From NCBI GenBank assembly GCA_903932545.1, contig CAIZGT010000586.1, forward strand, positions 1-5,949: DNA of 5,949 bases. Direction: 5' to 3'. The stretch comes from an uncultured Rhodospirillales bacterium. Lineage in GTDB: Bacteria > Pseudomonadota > Alphaproteobacteria > Acetobacterales > Acetobacteraceae. The notes below the pieces were generated by a model. That model was given only the letters and a program-made list of their open reading frames with translations. It did not search any database and had not been told where the DNA came from. Within the stretch, counting starts at the first letter, position 1. Every line of letters starts with the position of its first letter. Shown here piece by piece: positions 1 to 5,949 of this stretch. The position numbers were made by a program, and so were the translations under genes.

Positions 1-14
1 ATCAGGCCCATTGC

Positions 15-1289
15 ATGCATCTCGCCGAACTCAAGGCAAAAACCCCCAGCGATCTGTTAAGCTTCGCTGAGTCACTCAACATCGAAAACGCATCCTCCCT
101 GCGCAAGCAGGACATGATGTTCACCATTCTCAAAACCCTGGCCGAGAACGATCAGGCGATCTTTGGGGAAGGCACGCTGGAAATTCTCCCAGACGGTTTC
201 GGCTATCTGCGTTCGCCGCAGTCCAACTACCTGCCCGGCCCGGACGACATCTACATCTCCCCCACCCAGGTGCGCCGCTTCGGCTTGCGCACGGGTGATA
301 CGGTTGAGGGGCAAATCCGTGCGCCGAAGGATGGCGAGCGATATTTTGCGATGCTCAAGGTAAACTCGATCAATTTCGAGCCGCCGGAAGCTGTGAAGCA
401 CCGGATCAATTTCGACAATCTGACGCCGCTGTATCCCGATCAGCGGTTGAAGATGGAAATCGAGATGAAGGAACTGCCCGCGAAGGGCACCACACGCGAC
501 TCTATTCCGCGTGTGATTGATCTTGTGGCCCCAATCGGTAAGGGCCAGCGCGCACTGATCGTGGCACCGCCGCGCACCGGCAAGACGGTGATGCTGCAAT
601 CGATTGCAACCTCGATCTCGGCAAACCACCCGGAAGCGTTCCTGATTGTGCTGCTGATTGATGAGCGGCCGGAAGAAGTGACGGATATGGCGCGCACGGT
701 GAAGGGCGAAGTTGTTGCCTCGACCTTCGACGAGCCGGCGACGCGTCACGTCCAGGTGACGGAGATGGTGTTGGAGAAGGCCAAGCGGCTTGTGGAACAC
801 AAGCGCGACGTGGTGATCCTACTCGACTCCATCACCCGCCTCGCCCGCGCCTACAACACCGTCGTGCCGTCGTCGGGCAAGGTGTTGACCGGCGGTGTGG
901 ATGCGAATGCGCTGCAACGGCCAAAGCGCTTTTTCGGTGCGGCGCGTAATATTGAGGAAGGCGGCTCGCTGACGATCATCGCGACCGCGCTGATCGATAC
1001 CGGCAGCCGCATGGACGAAGTGATCTTTGAAGAGTTCAAAGGCACCGGCAACAGCGAAATCATTCTGGATCGCAAGCTCTCTGACAAGCGCACCTTCCCG
1101 GCGGTGGACATCACCAAGTCTGGCACGCGCAAAGAAGAGTTGCTGGTTGATAAGGCGACGCTGTCGAAAATGTGGGTGCTGCGCCGGATTCTGAACCCGA
1201 TGGGGCCGCAGGATGCGATGGACTTCTTGTTGGACAAGCTGAAATACAGCAAGAACAACAACGATTTCTTCGACGCGATGAACACCTAA
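15..1289 (+). CDS. rho: Transcription termination factor Rho
   Basis: Rho is a cytoplasmic hexameric RNA-dependent ATPase/helicase that loads on untranslated nascent RNA and dissociates RNA polymerase. The 424 residues match the family size (E. coli 419). Visible in order: N-terminal helical domain (about 1-47); cold-shock-like primary RNA-binding fold with TLEIL (54-58) and the RNP1-type GFGYLR (61-66); Walker A APPRTGKT (184-191, Lys190); catalytic-Glu segment DERPEE (216-221, Glu217); Walker B ILLDS (268-272, Asp271); Q-loop TGGVDANAL (292-300); R-loop FKGTGN (341-346); arginine finger in SGTRKEE (Arg372). All core residues are present. Met at 15 aligns with the E. coli start (MNLTELK) and has a weak AGG at 4-6. 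The frame stays open to the left edge, so a few extra N-terminal residues are possible. It ends in tandem stops TAATAA and converges on the molybdenum hydroxylase gene. Identity is seen in the sequence; only the exact start is uncertain. Confidence 0.98.
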   Translation: MHLAELKAKTPSDLLSFAESLNIENASSLRKQDMMFTILKTLAENDQAIFGEGTLEILPDGFGYLRSPQSNYLPGPDDIYISPTQVRRFGLRTGDTVEGQIRAPKDGERYFAMLKVNSINFEPPEAVKHRINFDNLTPLYPDQRLKMEIEMKELPAKGTTRDSIPRVIDLVAPIGKGQRALIVAPPRTGKTVMLQSIATSISANHPEAFLIVLLIDERPEEVTDMARTVKGEVVASTFDEPATRHVQVTEMVLEKAKRLVEHKRDVVILLDSITRLARAYNTVVPSSGKVLTGGVDANALQRPKRFFGAARNIEEGGSLTIIATALIDTGSRMDEVIFEEFKGTGNSEIILDRKLSDKRTFPAVDITKSGTRKEELLVDKATLSKMWVLRRILNPMGPQDAMDFLLDKLKYSKNNNDFFDAMNT

Positions 1290-1294
1290 TAAAT

Positions 1295-1374
1295 GTCGCC
1301 CGCATCACCGATGCGGGGGATGGCGCCAACAATTTGTGTTGGTTGCCAAACCCCGCATCGGTGATGCGGGCGAC
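1295..1374. repeat. Inverted pair of REP-like palindromes (REPIN-like element)
   Basis: Positions 1295-1318 and 1351-1374 are perfect 24-base inverted copies. Each copy, read inward from its outer end, is GTCG, then CCCGCATC, loop ACC, GATGCGGG, and a final G. Each arm can therefore make its own 8-bp hairpin, or the two arms can pair into one long stem. The 32-base centre folds further: 1321-1331 pairs with 1337-1348 with one G-U pair (1325/1343) and one bulged T (1344), leaving a 5-base loop. A GTNG-type tetranucleotide 5' of an imperfect palindrome, duplicated head to head, is the known layout of REP/REPIN elements mobilised in trans by RAYT transposases. The structure is seen directly. REP identity is inferred, because only one pair lies in this window and dispersal cannot be shown. 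The element occupies 80 of the 89 intergenic bases. Confidence 0.7.
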
Positions 1375-1380
1375 GGTTTT
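1295..1380. terminator. Possible bidirectional terminator between convergent genes
   Basis: The strong stem (24 GC-rich pairs plus an inner hairpin) starts 5 bases after the rho stop and ends 4 bases before the stop of the leftward gene. On the + strand it is followed by GGTTTTATG; on the - strand by ATTTATTAGG. Both trailing tracts are short and impure, so this is a weak match to a classical intrinsic terminator. Placement between two converging 3' ends supports a role in transcript ending or in protecting both mRNA 3' ends from exonucleases. This is inference from structure and position. Confidence 0.5.
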
Positions 1381-3700
1381 ATGCCGCCATCGCTGCCGAG
1401 ATTGCTTGCCACAGCACTTCAGGCGTGGCGGGCATATCGACATGGGTGATGCCGATCGGGCTGAGCGCGTCCACCACCGCGTTGATCAACGCGGGCGGTG
1501 AGCCGACGGCCCCAGCCTCACCAGCGCCCTTCACACCCAGCGGGTTGGACAAACAGGGCACTTCAACGAAATCCACCTCGATATCCGGCAGATCAGTCGC
1601 GCGCGGCAGTGTGTAGTCCATGAAGGAACCAGCGAGGAGCTGGCCGCTTTCAGGGTCGTAATGCGTGCGTTCGAGCAGAGCTTGGCCGAGGCCCTGCGCC
1701 ACGCCGCCGTGCACTTGGCCGCGCACGATCATTGGGTTCACTGCGCGGCCGACATCGTCCATCACCACATAGCGTTTGACGTCGATTTCGCCGGTTTCCG
1801 GGTCGATTTCGACTTCGGCGATGTGGCAGCCATTGGGGAAGGTGTGGCTCTTGATCTCCGCGATTTCGGCAGCATCGAGGGTGACGACATCCTCACCTGC
1901 ATCGGCACGTTTGCGCTGACCGACCGCCAAGGCGACGATGTCGATGCCGCGATCGGTGCCGATGATGGAGAATTTGCCGTCTTCGAACACGATATCGACC
2001 GGGGCGGCTTCCAGCACGTCTGACGCGGCCTGTTTGCCCTTTTCGATCACGGATGAGGCGGTGAGCAGGATGGCTTGGCCTTCGGAATACAGCGAACGCG
2101 CGCCACCGGTGCCGCCGCCGACGGGGATGGTGTCGGTGTCGCCCTGGTGGATGCGCACGCGGGTGCCATCGACGCCGAGTTGATCGACGGTGAGTTGCAC
2201 ATAGGCGGTTTCGTGGCCCTGGCCGGTGGATTGGGTGCCGACGAAGACATCGACAAAACCGTCCTCAGCGAAGCGGATTTCGGCGCGTTCGGTGGGCGCG
2301 CCGCCGGTGGCTTCGAGATAATAGGCCATGCCGATGCCGCGCTTTTTGCCGCGCTTGAGCGATTCGGCGCGGCGGGCTTCGAAACCGGCCCATTCGGATT
2401 TTTCCAGTGCTGCATCGAGCACAACGCGGAAATCGCCGGAATCGTAGAGCTTACCGACCGGCGTGCGATGCGGCATCGCCTCGGGCAGCACCATGTTGCG
2501 GCGGCGGAGTTCGACGCGGTCGATCCCCATCTCCCGCGCGGCGGCATCGATCAGGCGTTCGACGAGGTAGTTGCTCTCCGGACGGCCTGCACCGCGATAG
2601 GCATCCACCGGCACGGTGTTGGTGAACACGCCGATGACGTTGGCATAAACCGCCTGGAAGCCATAGACGCTGGCCAACACGCCGGTGCCTGCGCCGGTTG
2701 GGATGTAGGGCGCGAAAGTGGAGAGATAGGCCCCCATGTTGGCGACGTTACGGGTGCGGAGTGCTAAGAACTTGCCGTCCTTATCCAGCGCGATCTCGCC
2801 CATCGTGATGTTGTCACGACCATGCGTGTCTGACAGAAAGGCTTCAGAGCGTTCAGACGCCCATTTCACCGGCAGGCCGAGCTTGCGGGCGGCGTAGCAG
2901 GTGAGGACGTGCTCGGCATAGACGAACAGCTTCATGCCGAAGCCGCCACCAACATCGGGCGTGATGATGCGGAAGGCTTCCTGGCCGGTTTTGAACACCT
3001 GATCGCCAAGCACGCGCTTGAGCAGCCAGCCGCCTTGGGTGTTGGTGCGCAGCGTGAAGCGGCCGCCCTCAAACACCGCCAGAGCAGCACGCGCTTCCAT
3101 CGAGGCGACGACGATGCGGTTGTTGACGATGGTGAGGCGGGTGACGTGGGCGGCTTTGGTGAACAATTCCTCGGTGAGGTCTTTCTGGCCGATATCCCAG
3201 TCGAACACCTGATTGTTGGATACCTCGGGCCAGACGCGCGGCGCGCTGTCGTCGAGTGCGGCACCGAGATCGGTGATCGAGGGCAGCATCTCGTAATCAA
3301 TTTCGACCAGCTCAGCGGCATCGCGTGCGGCGGCTTGGGTGCTGGCCACGATGAAGGCCACTGGATCGCCGGAATGGCGCACGGCCCCGCGCGCCAACAC
3401 CGGGTGGCCGGGGTTGTGGATGTCTGAGCCGTCTTTGTTCTTGATCAGGGCGGCGCAAGGCAGTTCGCCAATGCCGTCCGCGTCCAGATCGGCCGCGGTA
3501 TAGACGGCATGAACGCCCGGCACGGCTTTTGCGGCTGTGGTGTCGATGGAGGTGATTTTCGCGGCTGCATGTGGGCTGCGCAGCACCACGCCGACAAGTG
3601 CTCCGGGGAGTGTCATGTCGTCGGTGTAGGTGCCAGCGCCTTTGAGCAGACGCGGGTCTTCGACGCGGCGAACCGGTTGAGCGAGACCGAATTGTGTCAT
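1379..3700 (-). CDS. Xanthine dehydrogenase-family molybdopterin-binding large subunit (CoxL-like, form II)
   Basis: This is the Mo-cofactor-binding catalytic subunit of a molybdenum hydroxylase, a family that oxidises aldehydes, purines, N-heterocycles or related carbons with water as oxygen donor. The 773 residues match the usual L-subunit length. Visible: N-terminal aldehyde oxidase/xanthine dehydrogenase a/b hammerhead domain (about 15-140, opening VRRVEDPRLLKGAGTYTDD); GGGFGMK cofactor loop (251-257); AYRGAGR active-site loop (367-373); GQGHE (493-497); GGTGGARS (529-536); DDVGRAVNPMIVRGQVHGG (648-666); catalytic Glu728 in GAGE. AYRGAGR marks form II; true CO dehydrogenases carry a Cys-containing loop (AYRCSFR), so CO oxidation is unlikely. 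The substrate cannot be read. The segment MEARAA (201-206) has Ala where MEPR is common. It lies 22 bases after the RND permease gene. No FeS or FAD subunit follows, as rho converges next. Family call is firm; the specific enzyme is unknown. Confidence 0.95.
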   Translation of the reverse strand: MTQFGLAQPVRRVEDPRLLKGAGTYTDDMTLPGALVGVVLRSPHAAAKITSIDTTAAKAVPGVHAVYTAADLDADGIGELPCAALIKNKDGSDIHNPGHPVLARGAVRHSGDPVAFIVASTQAAARDAAELVEIDYEMLPSITDLGAALDDSAPRVWPEVSNNQVFDWDIGQKDLTEELFTKAAHVTRLTIVNNRIVVASMEARAALAVFEGGRFTLRTNTQGGWLLKRVLGDQVFKTGQEAFRIITPDVGGGFGMKLFVYAEHVLTCYAARKLGLPVKWASERSEAFLSDTHGRDNITMGEIALDKDGKFLALRTRNVANMGAYLSTFAPYIPTGAGTGVLASVYGFQAVYANVIGVFTNTVPVDAYRGAGRPESNYLVERLIDAAAREMGIDRVELRRRNMVLPEAMPHRTPVGKLYDSGDFRVVLDAALEKSEWAGFEARRAESLKRGKKRGIGMAYYLEATGGAPTERAEIRFAEDGFVDVFVGTQSTGQGHETAYVQLTVDQLGVDGTRVRIHQGDTDTIPVGGGTGGARSLYSEGQAILLTASSVIEKGKQAASDVLEAAPVDIVFEDGKFSIIGTDRGIDIVALAVGQRKRADAGEDVVTLDAAEIAEIKSHTFPNGCHIAEVEIDPETGEIDVKRYVVMDDVGRAVNPMIVRGQVHGGVAQGLGQALLERTHYDPESGQLLAGSFMDYTLPRATDLPDIEVDFVEVPCLSNPLGVKGAGEAGAVGSPPALINAVVDALSPIGITHVDMPATPEVLWQAISAAMAA

Positions 3701-3706
3701 TGGGTT

Positions 3707-3712
3707 CTCTCC
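3707..3712 (-). promoter_or_regulatory. Ribosome binding site of the molybdenum hydroxylase gene
   Basis: On the - strand GGAGAG lies 6 bases before the ATG at 3700-3698, inside the 22-base gap after the permease stop. It fixes the start of the 773-residue protein, and that start also agrees with the conserved N-terminus of the family. The gap is too short for a convincing separate promoter, which favours co-transcription with the permease gene. Confidence 0.8.
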
Positions 3713-3722
3713 ATAAATATTT

Positions 3723-5949
3723 TCAATGCGCCGTCTTGCCGCCGCCGAGCTTGCGCTTGGCCCATTCTCGCATGGTCTGGAAGCTCACATATAGCATCGG
3801 GATCATGAAGATGCCGATCGTGCTCGCAGCGATCATGCCGGCAAATACCGGCATGCCCACGGAATGGCGTGACAGCATTGCCGCCCCTTGCGCGTTCACC
3901 AGCGGCAACAGGCCGAGGATGAAGGCGATGGAGGTCATCATCACCGCGCGGAACCGGGCGCGTGCGCCGAGCACGGCGGCGGCGGTGATGGTGTGGCCCG
4001 CCTCACGCTGTTCCTTGGCGAATTCGACAATCAGAATGCCGTTCTTCGCCGCCAACGCGATCAGCACGACCAGCCCCACTTGGGCATAGAGATCGAGCGG
4101 GGCGGAGGCGATGTAGAGGCCGATGAAGGAGCCGAGCACGCCGACCGAGACCGACAGCAGCACCGGGACCGGGATCACCCAGCTTTCATACAGGCCGACG
4201 AGGAACAGGAAGGCGAACAGCAGGGCCAAAGCCAGCAGATAGAAGGTTTTGCCGCCTGCCTGGATTTCCTGATACGCGGTGCCAGCCCATTCAAAGTCAT
4301 AGCCGGGGGGCAGCACGTTGGCCGAGATGCCGGTCATGATCGCAAGCGCGGTGCCGGAGGAGACGCCGGGCGCGCCTTGGCCGTTCACGGTGATGGTGCG
4401 GTAGTTGTTGAAGCGGCTGATGGTTTGTGGGCCAAGCACAATGCGCGCATCGGCAATTGCGCGCAGTGGGACCATGGTGCCCGCCTTGTTGCGCACATAG
4501 ATGCGCCACAGATCGGGGATTTGGGTGCGGTCGGCGATCTCACCTTCGATATTCACCTGCCAGGTGCGGCCAAACAGGTTGAAGTCGTTGACATAGATGC
4601 CGCCCAAGGTGGCTTGCAACGCTTGGAACACGTCGGTGACCGAAAGCCCCAACGCCTGCGCCTTGTCGCGGTCGATGTCGAGATAGAGCGAGGGCGTGTT
4701 GGCGGTGAAGGTGGAGAACACGCGGGTGAGGCGTTTGTCGGCGTTGGCGGCCCCCAAGACCGCGCCCATGACGCTGCCCATCTCCACCGGCGGGCGGCCT
4801 TCGAGGTTTTGGATTTGGTATTCAAAGCCCGAGCCGGTGCCGAGGCCGATGATCGGCGGCAGGTTGGCTGGGAAGACGAACGCCTCGCGGATTTGGCTGA
4901 CCGCGCCGAACACGCGGCCAATCACCGCCTGCACCTTGTCACTCGCCGCCACACGTTCCTCGAACGGTTTCAAGCGTGCGACGAGGAAGACTGCGTTGCT
5001 CTGTGCACCGCCATCGAGCAGCGAGAAGCCGACGATGGAGAGGACGTTGCGGATTTGCGGCTGGGCGAGCAGGATTTTCTCGACCTTCTCCGCCACCGCG
5101 CGCGAGCGCGAGACTGAGGCACCGTCGGGGAGTTGGGCGAACACGAAGAACGCGCCCTGATCTTCATCGGGCAAGAAGCCCTGCGGGGTGACGCTGCCGA
5201 GGCCGAAAATCCCTGCCCCGGCGAGGCCGACCAAGAGCAGCGCGACAGCGGAGAACCGCACGAGACGTTGGACAATCCAGGCATAGCCATCGCGCGCGCC
5301 ATCAATGCCCTTGGACATTTTGCTCATCAGCATGCCGTAAAGCCCTTTTCGCTTGCCGCCGTGTGTGAGCAGCGCGCCACACAACGCGGGCGAAAGGGTC
5401 AATGCGTTGATCGCTGAGATCACCATCGCGGAGGAGATCGTGACGGCGAATTGGCGGAACAGCGTGCCGGAGATGCCGGGGATGAAGCCGATTGGCACGA
5501 ACACCGAGAGCAGCACGAGTGAGATCGCGATAATCGGGCCGGTGATCTGCGCCATCGCCTTCTTGGTGGCGTCTTTCGGCGAGAGTTCGGGATTCTCGGC
5601 CATCACGCGTTCGACGTTCTCCACCACCACAATCGCGTCATCCACCACGATGCCGACGGCGAGGACGAGGGCGAGGAGGGAGACGGTGTTGGCGGAATAG
5701 CCCAGCGCCAACAGCATTGCGAAGGTGCCGATAAGGGACACCGGCACCGCCACCAGCGGGATCAAGGTGGCGCGGGCGTTGCCGAGGAAGATGAACACCA
5801 CGATCACCACCAGCACGAAGGCTTCGAGCAGGGTTTTGATCACCTCGTGGATGGTGTCTGACACGAAAGTCGTGCTGTCGTAGAACACGATGTGCTTGAC
5901 GCCCTCGGGGAAGCGGGTGGCGAGGCGGTCGAGCGTTTTGTTGACGCGC
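3723..5949 (-). CDS. RND multidrug efflux permease (HAE1, AcrB/MexF-like), 5' end beyond window
   Basis: This is an inner-membrane proton/drug antiporter of a tripartite efflux pump that works with a periplasmic adaptor and an outer-membrane channel. The frame is open to the right edge, giving 741 residues against about 1,050 in full proteins, so roughly the first 310 are missing; GTG at 5888 is an internal Val, not a start. Numbered from the first whole codon (5948): FYDSTTFV precedes TM2 (about 37-57), then TM3-TM6; proton-relay VVDD in TM4 (Asp103, Asp104); porter-domain loop 2 (about 252-565) opening near FLPDEDQG; TM8 (568-587) ending at YESW; relay Lys635 in AAKNGILIVEF (TM10); Arg667 and Thr672 in RAVMMTS (TM11); TM12 near 700-722. 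All relay residues are kept, so it looks functional. The VARLKPFEER segment and short switch-loop region resemble MexF/OqxB more than AcrB. It is followed 22 bases on by the hydroxylase gene. Substrates cannot be read. Confidence 0.95.
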   Translation of the reverse strand, partial: RVNKTLDRLATRFPEGVKHIVFYDSTTFVSDTIHEVIKTLLEAFVLVVIVVFIFLGNARATLIPLVAVPVSLIGTFAMLLALGYSANTVSLLALVLAVGIVVDDAIVVVENVERVMAENPELSPKDATKKAMAQITGPIIAISLVLLSVFVPIGFIPGISGTLFRQFAVTISSAMVISAINALTLSPALCGALLTHGGKRKGLYGMLMSKMSKGIDGARDGYAWIVQRLVRFSAVALLLVGLAGAGIFGLGSVTPQGFLPDEDQGAFFVFAQLPDGASVSRSRAVAEKVEKILLAQPQIRNVLSIVGFSLLDGGAQSNAVFLVARLKPFEERVAASDKVQAVIGRVFGAVSQIREAFVFPANLPPIIGLGTGSGFEYQIQNLEGRPPVEMGSVMGAVLGAANADKRLTRVFSTFTANTPSLYLDIDRDKAQALGLSVTDVFQALQATLGGIYVNDFNLFGRTWQVNIEGEIADRTQIPDLWRIYVRNKAGTMVPLRAIADARIVLGPQTISRFNNYRTITVNGQGAPGVSSGTALAIMTGISANVLPPGYDFEWAGTAYQEIQAGGKTFYLLALALLFAFLFLVGLYESWVIPVPVLLSVSVGVLGSFIGLYIASAPLDLYAQVGLVVLIALAAKNGILIVEFAKEQREAGHTITAAAVLGARARFRAVMMTSIAFILGLLPLVNAQGAAMLSRHSVGMPVFAGMIAASTIGIFMIPMLYVSFQTMREWAKRKLGGGKTAH

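Noticed and set aside
72..800. Open frame of 242 codons on the - strand opposite rho
   Set aside because: The product is Arg/His/Leu-rich with no domain, and the + strand encodes unmistakable Rho across the whole interval.
1172..1501. Open frames running through the inverted repeat (+ and - strand), giving peptides such as ARITDAG and NPASVMRA
   Set aside because: These peptides are only translations of the palindromic repeat and parts of neighbouring genes in other frames; no start signal or family match supports a gene.
2075..2767. Open frame of 230 codons on the + strand opposite the hydroxylase gene
   Set aside because: The Ala/Gly/Asp/His-rich product lacks any family signature, and the - strand frame carries the conserved Mo-hydroxylase motifs across the same bases.
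1379..3700. Annotation as CO dehydrogenase large subunit (coxL)
   Set aside because: The active-site loop is AYRGAGR and lacks the Cys of form I enzymes, so the coxL symbol and CO oxidation are not supported.
3888..5117. Long open frame (409 codons) on the + strand opposite the RND permease gene
   Set aside because: Its product is a low-complexity mix of H, A, G, D, E, R and Q with no recognisable domain. It is the shadow of a GC-rich gene with strong third-position bias, and the opposite strand has clear RND motifs throughout.
5886..5888. GTG as the start of a 721-residue permease
   Set aside because: The frame continues upstream to the window edge with conserved RND sequence (RFPEGVKHIVFYDSTTF), so this GTG is an internal valine codon.

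Overview
The window looks like chromosomal DNA from a GC-rich proteobacterium, most likely an alphaproteobacterium. The best taxonomic clue is Rho: its N-terminal region (HLAELKAKTPSDLL..., then ENASSLRKQDMMF) reads like alphaproteobacterial Rho proteins. The assignment comes from remembered family sequences, not from a search.

Layout. Positions 15-1289 (+) hold a complete rho gene for the transcription termination factor. It converges on a leftward (-) gene pair. The downstream member (1379-3700) is a complete molybdopterin-binding large subunit of the xanthine dehydrogenase / CO dehydrogenase-like (CoxL) family, with the form II active-site loop AYRGAGR. The upstream member (3723-5949) is the C-terminal two thirds of an RND (HAE1, AcrB/MexF-like) multidrug efflux permease, whose 5' end lies beyond the right edge. 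Only 22 bases separate these two genes and a clear ribosome binding site sits in the gap, so they are probably co-transcribed.

The 89-base gap between the converging genes is almost filled by one structured element (1295-1374). Two 24-base copies lie in perfect inverted orientation around a 32-base centre that can fold into its own hairpin. Each copy is GTCG followed by an 8-bp palindrome with a 3-base loop. This is the architecture of paired REP elements (REPIN-like), and it may also act as a bidirectional terminator.

How the genes work together. Rho is a housekeeping gene and is probably unrelated in function to the leftward pair. A hydroxylase large subunit following an efflux permease could mean shared control of modification and export of an aromatic or xenobiotic compound, but this is inference. 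No FeS (CoxS-type) or FAD (CoxM-type) partner subunit is in the window. No RNA gene, CRISPR array, integrase or transposase is visible, and no stretch over 300 bases lacks a gene. I see no clearly new biological system; the inverted repeat pair and the unusual gene pairing are the parts most worth checking.
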